Positions 1 to 8,749 are shown, counted from the first letter of the stretch. The stretch is DNA of 64,000 nt from Epilithonimonas zeae (GCF_900141765.1 NZ_FSRK01000001.1:2108001-2172000), one strand, 5' to 3'. The notes: generated by a model not told the origin, from the letters alone. Translations and numbers: made by a program.

Positions 1-152
1 GCATCACGAGGATTGAATCGGGATTGTGATCCACACTACTTATTAATTGACTAAGTATCTCCATGTGGCCAAATTTAGTAAATATTAGGCTAATTATATA
101 AAATTTAAGCTAGCTGTGTTGAATAATTTTGCTGTATTAATAGTACCATATC

Positions 153-413
153 ATGAGACATAAAATCATAAAACCCGACAAAGATTTTGAACATGAAACA
201 CAAGTGAAAAAATCTGAACATCAATTACCTCGTCCAAATAAAGAAATTGATAAAGCCAACATTTACTGGCTGTCTTGTGCTTATTCCAGCCTCTTTATGC
301 CAATGATAGATTTAAGTTTTGCTTTTGATGAGTTGAAAAAGATGCTAAAACAATGGTTAATAAAAAGAAAGAAACCAATCATTTATAAAAACAAAACCAA
401 TGAAACAATATAA
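153..413 (+). CDS. hypothetical small protein upstream of efflux operon
   Basis: An 86-residue lysine-rich reading frame whose last 14 bases overlap the start of the TolC-family gene in another frame. I do not recognise it. There is no signal peptide; a mildly hydrophobic middle (around residues 38-60) is flanked by basic stretches. A TAnnTTTG-like -7 element (TAATTTTG, 124-131) lies just upstream, so the frame may be the first gene of the efflux transcript or simply its leader. The overlap with the next gene would allow translational coupling. It could also be a chance frame. Confidence 0.4.
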   Translation: MRHKIIKPDKDFEHETQVKKSEHQLPRPNKEIDKANIYWLSCAYSSLFMPMIDLSFAFDELKKMLKQWLIKRKKPIIYKNKTNETI

Positions 414-1734
414 AACAGTTTCGATTTTGAGCATACTGATGCTGTTATTTGCACCCTCTATTTATGCTCAACATACAGAAAAAGTCCAATCTTTAAGTTT
501 GGAAGAAATATGGAAAGTTGCAGAAATGAATAATCGACAACTGAAACTATACGACCTAAATCATCAGCAAAGTACAATAGAAATATTGGAAGCCAAAGAC
601 CGTTTGTTACCGGAACTTTCGGTAGGAGCAGACCTAAAACTCAATTCTAAATTTCTGATCTATGACAATGGATTATTCTCTTCTCCACAGGATGTGGCTG
701 TAAAAGGCTATGGGTACGGCGTAGGCTACAACTTAAATTTTAATCTTTACAATGGCGGTAAAGACAAAAGGAGCATCGTCATCAAAAAGGAAGAAGAAAC
801 ACGAAAACAATATGAACTGGATCTCCAAAAGCATAGCGTAAAATATGATGTCGCAATTGCTTATTTTGATTTATACAAATTTTTACATTTCTATGATTTT
901 CTTAATGCAGAGACTGAAGCAGAAAAAAAGCAATTGAGATTAATAGAAAGTCTGCATAAAAACGGCACCGTACTAAAGAGTGATGTACTGAGAATCTCTG
1001 TGAAATTGTCTCAACTGGAACTTAGTCTTTCCGACGTTAAGAAGAAGATTGAGATCGCTAAACAACGGCTCAATATACTGATGGGGCGTAAAAATGATGC
1101 TGAATTAACAATACAACCCGAAGATATAATTGAATTAAACGCTATCACAGACGGTGACTATAATGATTATGTAGACATCGCTTTCAACAAATCTCCAGAA
1201 TACAAAATAGCCATTAGTGACATCAAATGGAGTGAACTGAACGTAAAACAAATGAAAGCTACGATATTGCCTAAAGTTTCTTTGTACTCTAATTATAATT
1301 ACAACTATCCTCAAATTTCCTTTTATCCGTACTCAAACGATTTGTGGGGATTTGGTCAGACAGGAATTAAAGTCCAATATTCTATCGATAATTTGTACAA
1401 AAGCAAACATACCATTGCTCGTGCCCAAGTTGTCAGCAGTCAGGCTAAAGAAAAAGCTGAAATGAAGAAGGACGAAATCTATCTTCAGGTAAGAGAAGTT
1501 TATTTACAGCAACAGCAGGCTTTGGAGAGTGTGGAAACGGCAGAGCATAATATCATTAAAACTACCGAAACAGTTCGTGTTATCAGAAGCAGCTACCTAA
1601 ATCAGGAATCACTACTGACCGACCTTTTGGAAGCAGAAAACGCTTTATTGGAAGCAAAATTCAATCTGACAACAGCGCAAACAAATGTAAAAGTAACCCA
1701 TATCAGACTATTAGCAATCATAGGAATTCTTTAA
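400..1734 (+). CDS. TolC-family outer membrane efflux protein
   Basis: Outer-membrane channel component of a tripartite efflux pump. The 444-residue product has a signal peptide (cut after about residue 23, ending YAQ) followed by the two-fold coiled-coil architecture of outer membrane efflux proteins: long heptad-rich helices around residues 110-235 and 330-440, separated by beta segments. The length matches the family. It is the first sure gene of a three-gene set with the HlyD adaptor (10 bp downstream) and the 14-helix MFS pump, so it probably provides the exit duct for an EmrAB-type drug or metabolite exporter. The substrate cannot be read from the sequence. Confidence 0.9.
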   Translation: MKQYKTVSILSILMLLFAPSIYAQHTEKVQSLSLEEIWKVAEMNNRQLKLYDLNHQQSTIEILEAKDRLLPELSVGADLKLNSKFLIYDNGLFSSPQDVAVKGYGYGVGYNLNFNLYNGGKDKRSIVIKKEEETRKQYELDLQKHSVKYDVAIAYFDLYKFLHFYDFLNAETEAEKKQLRLIESLHKNGTVLKSDVLRISVKLSQLELSLSDVKKKIEIAKQRLNILMGRKNDAELTIQPEDIIELNAITDGDYNDYVDIAFNKSPEYKIAISDIKWSELNVKQMKATILPKVSLYSNYNYNYPQISFYPYSNDLWGFGQTGIKVQYSIDNLYKSKHTIARAQVVSSQAKEKAEMKKDEIYLQVREVYLQQQQALESVETAEHNIIKTTETVRVIRSSYLNQESLLTDLLEAENALLEAKFNLTTAQTNVKVTHIRLLAIIGIL

Positions 1735-1744
1735 TACAACTATT

Positions 1745-2794
1745 ATGAACAAAAATAAAACAGATAAAATTATTGTAAACCTAACCAAATGGTTGGGAAT
1801 TGCATTATTCGTAGGGATCATTATTTGGGGAGCTACCTATTTCTTAAATGGATATCACTTTGAACAGACTAATGATGCACAGGTAGATGCTTATCTCTCA
1901 CCGATAAATGCAAAAGTGGGCGGCTATATCAGCAAAATATACTACAAGGACAATCAACTTGTTAAAAAAGGTGATACACTTGTGGTAATTGAATTGGACG
2001 AGTATGGACTGAAAAAAGATGCTGCATCAGCGGAACTCATGAGTTCACACGCCAAATTACCGATTTTGACGGCGAACGAAGAAACGCAACTTAAAAGTAT
2101 TGAGGTTATAAAAGCACAATTGGAAGGAGCTAAAGCGAGATTGAATCAACAGCAAAAAGAATTTGACCGTTATAAAAATCTACTGTCAGATGAATCTACC
2201 ACACAACAAAAATTCGACAACATTAGTGCTTCTTTATCCATTGCACAGTCAGATTATGATCAGGCGAAAGCTTCTTTACAAGTAGCAGAATCTAAACTTA
2301 ATGATTTTAGAGCTCAAAATAATGCTATAAAGGCAGAGATAAAAATTAAAGAAACACTTGTTCAAAGACAGGAATTGGACATCAGATATACGTTTATCAC
2401 TGCACCTTTTGACGGACAAATTGGTAAAAAGACAATTCAGGAGGGTCAACTGATACAACCCGGGCAAACATTGGCTTTTTTGGTGAACAAAGCCGAGGAA
2501 AAATGGGTGATTGCTAATTTTAAAGAAACACAGATTGGCAAATTCAAGATCGGACAAGCAGTATCCATAGAAGTTGATGCCTTTCCGAATGAAAAATTCA
2601 ATGGTACTATCGAATCACTTTCGCCGACCACAGGTTCACGTTACTCATTGTTACCTCCAGATAATGCTACAGGTAATTTTGTGAAGATCATCCAACGGAT
2701 TCCTGTAAGAATTAAACTGATCGATATGCCTGAAAAATTACGAAAACTTTCTGCCGGAATGAATGCCAATGTTTATGTTTTAAAAAAGAAATGA
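1745..2794 (+). CDS. HlyD/EmrA-family membrane fusion protein
   Basis: Periplasmic adaptor linking the inner-membrane MFS pump to the TolC-like channel. The 349-residue product has one N-terminal transmembrane helix (about residues 15-34). A biotinyl-lipoyl half-domain follows (about 45-85, with VDAYLSPINAKVGGYI), then a long coiled-coil hairpin (about 95-215) and the second lipoyl half and beta-barrel (about 220-349, with APFDGQIG). This is the EmrA/HlyD order. Its last four bases overlap the ATG of the MFS gene (ATGA), which points to translational coupling and fixed stoichiometry. Confidence 0.92.
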   Translation: MNKNKTDKIIVNLTKWLGIALFVGIIIWGATYFLNGYHFEQTNDAQVDAYLSPINAKVGGYISKIYYKDNQLVKKGDTLVVIELDEYGLKKDAASAELMSSHAKLPILTANEETQLKSIEVIKAQLEGAKARLNQQQKEFDRYKNLLSDESTTQQKFDNISASLSIAQSDYDQAKASLQVAESKLNDFRAQNNAIKAEIKIKETLVQRQELDIRYTFITAPFDGQIGKKTIQEGQLIQPGQTLAFLVNKAEEKWVIANFKETQIGKFKIGQAVSIEVDAFPNEKFNGTIESLSPTTGSRYSLLPPDNATGNFVKIIQRIPVRIKLIDMPEKLRKLSAGMNANVYVLKKK

Positions 2795-4383
2795 TGCAAG
2801 CACATAAAATACCGATCTTCAAATCCTGGGTATCCGAATGGGTGGCGAGATCCGTCATATTTGCCATTCTGATGACATGTCTATTTAGTTTCGCTTTTTA
2901 CAGCATTCCAGTTGCAACGCTGGGCTTTTACGGCATACAGGCTACCGATGTACAATATGGCATGGTCGTTATCTATGGCTCTACAGTAGCTTTCCTGGCA
3001 CTTGATTTTCGGATCATAAAATATTTTGCACCTAGGAAATATTTATTAGTTGCCCTTGCCGTTAATGCAATATGTTCTGTAATATGTTTTCATTTCAAAG
3101 ATTGGACATTGTTTGTTATTTGCCAGTTTTTTCAGGGGATTACCTGTGCATTAATGTCAGGCATCGTCTTACAACTTATTTTTCCAAGGTTACAGTCTGT
3201 ACGTGCCCGTGTGATCGCTTTTAGTATACTGTATGGCAGCATACAGATTGCCGTTCCTTTTTATTCTATTTTTACCAGCATTGTTATTCATTTCTTTGAT
3301 TTTAACTGGCTATTCTACGGATTTATAATCATTCTCATCATTCTAACAATTACTGTTTTGCTAACAATGAACGGTAAAGCTCGATTTACCCAAAAGATTC
3401 CGCTTTATCAGGTGGATTGGATAGGCTATCTGTTTTACGTGTCTTTTATCTTTATCTTAGGATACATCCTTGTCTACGGGCGACAATTGGAATGGTTCGG
3501 TAGTTCATTAATCACTACTCTTAGTGTCGTTGATCTAATTATTCTTTCCCTTTTCATCATTAGAGAATTGAAGCTTAAACGACCATTGATCAACTTGCAG
3601 ATTTTCAAGACAAAGAATTTTGTCATTGGGCTATTACTACTTTTTACATTTTATATTTTTAAAGGAAGTACAGGACTTGCCTATGGCTATCTTGAAGTGA
3701 TTTTAGGAAATGACCCACTGAACACCATTCCTATATGGACGGCTGTAATTTTTGGAACTACATTGAGTATGTTCGTTACTTCCAGATTTATCCTGATGGG
3801 GTACAACCTGATAAGGATGATTATTGTTGGCTTTGGAATAATGGCGATCTATTATGCTTATATGATACTATTTGTTTCTGTACAGGGTGAAACAATTGAT
3901 TTCATTCTACCAATGTTTATTTATGGTGTGGCAACAGGAGTCTTATTTGTTCCGATTGTATCATTTACCGCTTCATCGGCGCCTCCAAAAATTGCGATCA
4001 ATGCATCACTGGTCGGTATATTGGCAAGGTTCACAGGTTTTACCGCCAGCTTGGCATTTAGCAACGAACTTCAATTATTTGCAAAATCAGGAGTACGGGA
4101 AAAGATCCGGGAATCACTTACGGAAACCAACCCTCAACTGCAGGCTACTTTACTGGACATTCAAAATCAATATATGAACGTAGGAAGCGATATCTATACT
4201 TCAAAAGCAGTATCCACAGGCTATTTTAATCAAATGGTAGGTCATCAGATATTAGCTCGTGCCACCAGAGATTATTACGATTTGATGTTAACAGCAGTGA
4301 TTTTTGTAATTGTTATTTTACTCTTATTCCCTCAAATTCAAGACGTAGTTTTGAGATTAAGAAAAGGTAATATGCCTTATTGA
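2791..4383 (+). CDS. MFS drug/metabolite transporter, EmrB/DHA2-like
   Basis: Inner-membrane proton-driven exporter. The 530-residue protein is strongly hydrophobic, with about 14 predicted transmembrane segments, the count and length expected of the DHA2 (14-helix) major facilitator family. It starts in a 4-bp overlap with the adaptor gene. A long soluble stretch near residues 425-480 probably faces the periplasm and could contact the adaptor. With the two preceding genes it makes a complete EmrAB-TolC-type pump. Confidence 0.88.
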   Translation: MMQAHKIPIFKSWVSEWVARSVIFAILMTCLFSFAFYSIPVATLGFYGIQATDVQYGMVVIYGSTVAFLALDFRIIKYFAPRKYLLVALAVNAICSVICFHFKDWTLFVICQFFQGITCALMSGIVLQLIFPRLQSVRARVIAFSILYGSIQIAVPFYSIFTSIVIHFFDFNWLFYGFIIILIILTITVLLTMNGKARFTQKIPLYQVDWIGYLFYVSFIFILGYILVYGRQLEWFGSSLITTLSVVDLIILSLFIIRELKLKRPLINLQIFKTKNFVIGLLLLFTFYIFKGSTGLAYGYLEVILGNDPLNTIPIWTAVIFGTTLSMFVTSRFILMGYNLIRMIIVGFGIMAIYYAYMILFVSVQGETIDFILPMFIYGVATGVLFVPIVSFTASSAPPKIAINASLVGILARFTGFTASLAFSNELQLFAKSGVREKIRESLTETNPQLQATLLDIQNQYMNVGSDIYTSKAVSTGYFNQMVGHQILARATRDYYDLMLTAVIFVIVILLLFPQIQDVVLRLRKGNMPY

Positions 4384-4445
4384 AAATCATATTTTGAATG
4401 TATTTAAAGCTTTTTTTTATGGATGAATTTATGATCAAGACAAGA

Positions 4446-4622
4446 ATGCTTGTGAGAGAGCTAAAGAATAACGAAGAAAACGGCATTGTAAATCGTGAAG
4501 CCTTTGCAACAGTTCCGCCGACCGTTAAATATAATTTATATGCTAAAGAAAGAAAACTGGAGCCTATCATTAATGATCTTTATCAATGGGACTGGAATAT
4601 ATTAATTAGCATTCTGGCTTAA
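4446..4622 (+). pseudogene. HxlR-family regulator, degraded C-terminal fragment
   Basis: The frame ending at 4622 contains NNEENGIVNREAFATVPPTV followed by KYNLYAKERKLEPIINDLYQWDW. This is the wing and dimerisation helix of an HxlR winged-helix regulator: the family pattern is LKELEENGIVxRxVYATVPPxVEYxLTxxGxxLxPVLxxLxxWG. It aligns with the same region of the intact HxlR gene at 8293-8664. The N-terminal half, including the helix-turn-helix proper, is missing; only RMLVRELKNN remains of the part before it. The open frame can be extended back to 4398, but that part does not look like HxlR. I call it a remnant. Confidence 0.6.
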
Positions 4623-4760
4623 TACTCGTGTTAAGATATATTTCTCTTACACAAACATTTGTGACCGACATAAAAAAACTTCATTTTCAAGATGGTTCTT
4701 ATGTTAAAATTGTAGTTAAATCAATAAGAAGATGCTGTATCTAAAAGCTTATATTTTATC

Positions 4761-5123
4761 GTGAGAAGTTCTGAGGGACTACTTTTGCTTATGAAGCAGC
4801 GCTTGGTTTCGTCCATTCAATTAAAGAATATTTATTTAAAGCGAATAAATAGAGATCAAAATTTCAATGAACTGCATTTGCACCTTGTGAGGTTTCTGAC
4901 TTTTCTATGCGGATTACCCATTCAGGCAGGCACAATGAAAACTGCAATCAATTCCTTGAAAACAATAAGAAAGACAATTGATGAAAGCTTGAAATATTTT
5001 TGCGGAGGGTTCGGAATCTCTGATTCCGGATACCCAAAAAGATTTTTTTCAGCTGGGACAACGGAATACATTTGCTATAGAAAATCAGGTGACCTTATAA
5101 GGAATCGTAATCATTATATTTGA
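4761..5123 (+). pseudogene. possible decayed AraC-type regulator C-terminus
   Basis: A 120-residue frame with a GTG start. Its end (IDESLKYFCGGFGISDSGYP, then KRFFSAGTTEYICYRKS) resembles the second helix-turn-helix of AraC regulators, whose usual pattern is (G)FSDxGYFxRFFKxxTGxTPxEYRKS. The upstream half matches nothing I know, and several positions strictly conserved in AraC proteins are changed. It sits next to an HxlR remnant, so a decayed regulatory locus is likely, but the assignment rests on one short similarity. Confidence 0.3.
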
Positions 5124-5440
5124 TTATTAATCATCACGTTTAGTTGATCACTTAACAATATAAGAGGATATTGGGAAACGTATTAAAGCTAGATTTCACG
5201 CCTAATAGAACAACATTCTTTATTAATAATCTGAAGATTGCATAAATCGATTTCTATTACAATCATATCACTAAGACCTTTACATTTTTCATAAGAAACC
5301 TCTAATACAAGGATAACGAAACATCCTGTAAATTAAATCATTAGTACTAATACGTAAAATTTGACTTAAGTATTTTCCCTTAAAAGCTTCATTCTATCTT
5401 TTTGTTACTTTGAGTCATTAACAATAAAACCATAAAACCA
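5124..5440 (+). other. intergenic region, nothing recognised
   Basis: An AT-rich stretch of 317 bases. I found no reading frame of note, no clear terminator hairpin and no full TTG/TAnnTTTG promoter. The closest -7 match is TTACTTTG at about 5405-5412, one base off consensus and 28 bases before the next ATG. Confidence 0.4.
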
Positions 5441-6499
5441 ATGAGCTCACCAAACAAACAATCTAAATCTTGGATCGGAGGATTTGCAGAATCAAATCCT
5501 GCCTTTGCTTATCCACATCCAGATCTAACCAGCCTTGATATGCTGGATAATATGGATAATATTGACAAACTTGAAAGACAGATGAAAATATTATGGCCGG
5601 AATTCAGCTGGTTGACACAGTTAAAAGATAAAGATTCAAGATGTTTTCAAATGTTTGCACCTGATATTTCGAGAGTAGGTTATACCGCAGAAGGAAGAAT
5701 CTATTCTATAATGTGTCCACAACAAGGCGCATATCTTAAAAGTGTTGGAATCAACTTAAATGTTGAAGTTACTGTAACCGGTCAAAGAGGATGGGTAGAT
5801 GAAGATTCCCCATCATTATTGGCCGCTGATATGACTGTAACAGGAAAAATTTGGTTCTCTCCAAACAATGATCATCCATTACTAAAATTATTATTTTCAG
5901 CTTGTAATGACCTTGACCTACCTTTTGACAAGGCTCATGCAATCCAGGTGGAAACATCCAATATAGGCAATACCAGTTCAATTTTCACTTTACAGAGAGA
6001 TTCAACGACACGTTTTGATAGCCCTGATTTTGCAAAGCATAAGGATAAGGCTTTTGGGGTTGGACATATAGATGTTCAGATCGATAATATAAAAGATTCC
6101 GGCAATAATACAGTCAATAAATTCAACGACATTGTACTCGGTATTTTTAATATACTTTCCGGTAATATGCTGGAAAAAGGGAATATATTATCTTGGAATG
6201 TATGGTTTAATACACCTGAGATAGTAGATCAGGCAGAATGGCGTGCCCATGCCAAGCGCTGGAGAGAATCCATTGATGTTGACCATCGTTCCCCTGATGG
6301 AAATGGTACTCAGGCACAATATTACAATGGAGATTATTTAAAAATTAGTGAACTTAAAGTATTGGAACAGTTGTTAAAGCTAATCTGGGAAGTACTAATT
6401 CCTCACGCAGGTGAATTTGGACTTAACGAAAAGATCCTAATGAAGATGACAGAAAAAATCGGCGTACAGATGAAAAATGTGATTGTGGAAGAAATTTGA
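5441..6499 (+). CDS. hypothetical protein, 352 residues
   Basis: I do not recognise the family. The product is soluble, with no signal peptide or membrane segment, rich in Asp/Asn and Trp, and looks like a mixed alpha/beta globular protein. Visible features are an N-terminal low-complexity acidic stretch (about residues 29-45), a beta-rich middle (about 75-215) and a charged WRAHAKRWRESIDVDHR segment near residues 268-284. It stands alone between decayed regulator fragments and the S41 gene, with no close neighbour on either side. Base composition and codon use look ordinary, and the long uninterrupted frame indicates a real gene. Confidence 0.6.
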   Translation: MSSPNKQSKSWIGGFAESNPAFAYPHPDLTSLDMLDNMDNIDKLERQMKILWPEFSWLTQLKDKDSRCFQMFAPDISRVGYTAEGRIYSIMCPQQGAYLKSVGINLNVEVTVTGQRGWVDEDSPSLLAADMTVTGKIWFSPNNDHPLLKLLFSACNDLDLPFDKAHAIQVETSNIGNTSSIFTLQRDSTTRFDSPDFAKHKDKAFGVGHIDVQIDNIKDSGNNTVNKFNDIVLGIFNILSGNMLEKGNILSWNVWFNTPEIVDQAEWRAHAKRWRESIDVDHRSPDGNGTQAQYYNGDYLKISELKVLEQLLKLIWEVLIPHAGEFGLNEKILMKMTEKIGVQMKNVIVEEI

Positions 6500-6551
6500 T
6501 GCACTATACAATTCAATAACCAAATAAAAGAGATCGAAAGCTCTATTAGCA

Positions 6552-6580
6552 AATTGTTTGTAAACAATTAATTATATTTG
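6552..6580 (+). promoter_or_regulatory. promoter with overlapping 18-bp palindrome
   Basis: TATATTTG at 6573-6580 fits the Bacteroidota -7 element TAnnTTTG, with TTG at 6554-6556 sixteen bases upstream (usual spacing 17-23). The TTG is embedded in the palindrome AATTGTTTGTAAACAATT (6552-6569), two 8-bp arms around GT. A repressor bound there would cover the -33 element. The S41 gene starts 28 bases downstream of the -7 box. Confidence 0.5.
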
Positions 6581-6608
6581 AGAATTAAAGTAGCTTATAA
6601 CACTATCC

Positions 6609-7628
6609 ATGTATAAATATTGTTTCCTATTTATCTCTTTATTCCTTTCCGTTTCATTCTTTTCTCAGAATTTTAAAAACGACAGTGTTAAACTTTTTGT
6701 GGATCAATCTATTGATCTGATACAAAATAATGCGGTTGATACGTCTAAGATAGAGAGCATCAAAAGTAGCTTGTACAGCAAAGGTCAGAATCTGGATCAA
6801 GTATCCGAGCTGCCTCCATTGTATACAGAAGTGTTTGAACTACTGGGAGATTATCATGGGGGTCTGAAATATAAAGGCAAAACCTATGGATGGAACAAAG
6901 CTCAGGGTGCGGACAATGCTTATCTGAAAGTGCGGCTGAAGTCTGAGACAGTGGTAAAAAGTCAGGTACTCGGCAAGAACACAGGCTACATCAGAATCCC
7001 TGGAAATAATGATTTTGTATTTAAGAAAGTGGATAGCATCGCCAATGATATTAGCACTCATATTAATGAAATTAATTCGGCAAAAATCAAGGCTTGGATC
7101 ATAGATTTGAGAATGAATACCGGCGGTAATATGTATCCGATATTATTAGGCTTGAAGGAGTTTATCGGAAGCGATAATGTTGTTTTTGGCGGGTTTAGAA
7201 ATTCTAAAGGCGAATCGTCAGGACAATGGGAAATTAAAGACGGGAAGATGTTGATCGACGGTATTGAGCTGGTAAGACAGGTATCGTTGAGAATGCCAAT
7301 TAAAAAAGACATCCCAATCGTTGTCCTAACCAGTTGCTACACCGCCAGTGCAGGTGAAATGACGGCAATATCTCTGATTGGAAGGAGGAACACATTGATT
7401 GTGGGAGAACCAACGGCTGACTATACAACGGCTGTGCAGGGTTTTAGGATCAATGCAGATGCCGGGCTGAACCTGTCTACAGATTATGTGGTAGACAGGA
7501 ACTCAAAAGTCTATAAAAGTCATATCCAACCTGACATTGAAGTTATAGGAGGTGATAACCTGGAAGATCTGATGATGGATAAGAAGATCAGAAAGGCGCT
7601 GGAAGTTTTGAGAAGCAGTACTAAATAG
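6609..7628 (+). CDS. S41-family peptidase-like exported protein
   Basis: The 339-residue product has a signal peptide (about residues 1-19, hydrophobic, ending FFSQ). The rest is the tail-specific (S41) protease fold: GYIRIPG strand (about 125), WIIDLRMNTGGNMYP oxyanion region (about 158-172) and the nucleophile segment VVLTSCYTASAGEMTA (Ser near residue 245), then IVGEPTADYTTAVQGF. In CtpA-type enzymes a catalytic Lys follows in the GKGSVQ segment; here that position appears to lack Lys, so the protein may use another base or be a binding-only relative. No PDZ domain is evident. Probably periplasmic. Confidence 0.8.
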   Translation: MYKYCFLFISLFLSVSFFSQNFKNDSVKLFVDQSIDLIQNNAVDTSKIESIKSSLYSKGQNLDQVSELPPLYTEVFELLGDYHGGLKYKGKTYGWNKAQGADNAYLKVRLKSETVVKSQVLGKNTGYIRIPGNNDFVFKKVDSIANDISTHINEINSAKIKAWIIDLRMNTGGNMYPILLGLKEFIGSDNVVFGGFRNSKGESSGQWEIKDGKMLIDGIELVRQVSLRMPIKKDIPIVVLTSCYTASAGEMTAISLIGRRNTLIVGEPTADYTTAVQGFRINADAGLNLSTDYVVDRNSKVYKSHIQPDIEVIGGDNLEDLMMDKKIRKALEVLRSSTK

Positions 7629-7674
7629 TCTTATTAATTTTTCAGGGAAAAAACTTCTTGTAAAAAATAAAATA

Positions 7675-7770
7675 ATGGAAAAACGACCTCATTTTAATCC
7701 ACAGCTAACCTATCTAAATACACGGGACGGTGATAATGTAACGCCCGTATCCTCCGGGTTTCAAAGCTAA
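7675..7770 (+). pseudogene. truncated EF-Tu domain-3-like protein, N-terminal fragment
   Basis: A 31-codon frame ending in TAA reads RPHFNPQLTYLNTRDGDN then VTPVSSGFQS. It lines up with the first residues of the intact gene at 21228 (KPHFKALLTFLPEDNGGIST then PVSSGFRT). The match starts at the N-terminus and stops just after PVSSGF, so this is a broken paralogue of the same small family, about 13.5 kb away. Nothing recognisable of the rest follows before the RidA-like gene at 7794. Confidence 0.65.
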
Positions 7771-7793
7771 TAATTTTTAAACTATTTAAATCT

Positions 7794-8228
7794 ATGCGAC
7801 AACTCCTTATTTTCAGTTCATTCCTGATTTTTACTAATTCATTTTCTCAGAAAACAAACATTCAAAAAGAAAAATGGCATTGGAATAATAAGACACAGGA
7901 TAGTACTGCGGGCTATGCTCAGGCTATAAAGATTGATAATATTATTTATATTTCAGGAGTGGTGACCAATAATATTACACCCGAAGGAATTACTTCTGTT
8001 TATAATAATTTAAAAACAGCTCTTTCAAACTACGGTGCTACATTTGACAACGTGGTGAAGGAAAATCTCTACACCACGGACATTGAAGCTATGAAAAAAC
8101 ATAATGATGTTAGAAAGAAATTTTACAATAATGATTTTCCCGCTGCCACATGGGTACAGGTTCAAAGGCTGTATATGCCGGAATCCAAGCTCGAAGTGGA
8201 GTTGATAGCGCATCTGCCAAAACAATAA
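7794..8228 (+). CDS. exported RidA/YjgF-family protein lacking the catalytic Arg
   Basis: Rid-family trimeric fold with an N-terminal signal peptide (about residues 1-18, ending SFSQ), so it is periplasmic or surface exposed, unlike cytosolic RidA. Family landmarks: IYISGVVT (about 50), ENLYTTDIEAM (about 85), FPAATWVQVQRL (about 115) and KLEVELIA at the C-terminus. In E. coli RidA the imine-deaminating Arg105 lies in FPARSCVEV; here the aligned residue is Ala (FPAATWVQV), while the C-terminal Glu is kept. It is therefore probably not a canonical enamine/imine deaminase and belongs with the non-deaminating Rid subgroups. Confidence 0.85.
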   Translation: MRQLLIFSSFLIFTNSFSQKTNIQKEKWHWNNKTQDSTAGYAQAIKIDNIIYISGVVTNNITPEGITSVYNNLKTALSNYGATFDNVVKENLYTTDIEAMKKHNDVRKKFYNNDFPAATWVQVQRLYMPESKLEVELIAHLPKQ

Positions 8229-8264
8229 ATGATAATTTTGCGATGACAGATGAATTAAAGTCAG

Positions 8265-8297
8265 GCTGAATGCAGAAGATTTCTTTGCACATTCAGC
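8265..8297. terminator. hairpin between convergent genes
   Basis: GCTGAATG (8265-8272) pairs with CATTCAGC (8290-8297) around a loop that can pair partly itself. It lies between the RidA-like gene and the convergent HxlR gene and overlaps the HxlR stop codon. There is no strong T-run on either side, so it is at best a weak bidirectional terminator. Confidence 0.35.
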
Positions 8298-8664
8298 TAG
8301 TGATAAATTTGCCTTTTTCAATAACGACTTTGTTTCCCCACTCGGTTATCGCTTCCAGGACAGGAACAAAACTTTCACCAAATTGAGTGAGACTGTACAC
8401 CACCTTAACCGGTGGCTTTTCGCCATAGACCTTTCTCGTGACAAAGCCGTCTTTCTCCAATTGTTTTAACTGAATACTCAAAGTCATTTCAGTGACAGAC
8501 GGCATTTCCCTTCGGAGCTCACTGTATCTTTTCTCTTTATCTTTTAGATGGTAAAGTATAACTGCTTTCCATTTACCACCTATCAGATCCATTGTAAGAC
8601 TAACTGTGCATGGATATATTTTTTCGTTGACCTCCACCATATTGGCTAAACATTCTGTCTTCAT
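8293..8664 (-). CDS. HxlR-family winged-helix transcriptional regulator
   Basis: A 123-residue cytosolic DNA-binding protein. An N-terminal Cys near residue 5 (TECLAN) and a second Cys near 18 (YPCTVS) sit in the redox- or electrophile-sensing part of HxlR/YodB-type regulators. LIGGKWKAVILYHL starts the helix-turn-helix, followed by the recognition segment (RRxMPSVTEMTLSIQLKQLE) and the wing (KDGFVTRKVYGEKPPVKVVY). Length is typical. It is divergent from the oxidoreductase fragment at 8750, the usual arrangement for an HxlR repressor controlling a quinone/NAD(P)H oxidoreductase. The target gene is truncated here. Confidence 0.9.
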   Translation of the reverse strand: MKTECLANMVEVNEKIYPCTVSLTMDLIGGKWKAVILYHLKDKEKRYSELRREMPSVTEMTLSIQLKQLEKDGFVTRKVYGEKPPVKVVYSLTQFGESFVPVLEAITEWGNKVVIEKGKFITS

Positions 8665-8677
8665 AACGGTTTTATTT

Positions 8678-8699
8678 AACCTATCTTTTTGGATAGTTA
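8678..8699. promoter_or_regulatory. candidate HxlR operator (inverted repeat)
   Basis: CTATC (8681-8685) and GATAG (8692-8696) form an inverted repeat inside AACCTATC-N6-GATAGTTA, between the divergent HxlR and oxidoreductase genes. It abuts the TTG element of the rightward promoter (8700-8702), where a repressor would block polymerase. Centre-to-centre spacing suits a dimeric winged helix. No binding data. Confidence 0.5.
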
Positions 8700-8730
8700 T
8701 TGCAGATGTAATATACTAAAAATACCTTTG
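8700..8730 (+). promoter_or_regulatory. promoter of the oxidoreductase remnant
   Basis: TTG (8700-8702), 20 bases, then TACCTTTG (8723-8730): both Bacteroidota promoter elements at consensus spacing. The ATG of the truncated oxidoreductase is 19 bases after the -7 box. Confidence 0.6.
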
Positions 8731-8749
8731 TAACTATAATTATTATAGT

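Noticed and set aside
1-54. Frame open from the left edge reading ASRGLNRDCDPHYLLID then TAA
   Set aside because: It could be the 3' end of a gene outside the window, but 17 codons without a recognisable motif are too few.
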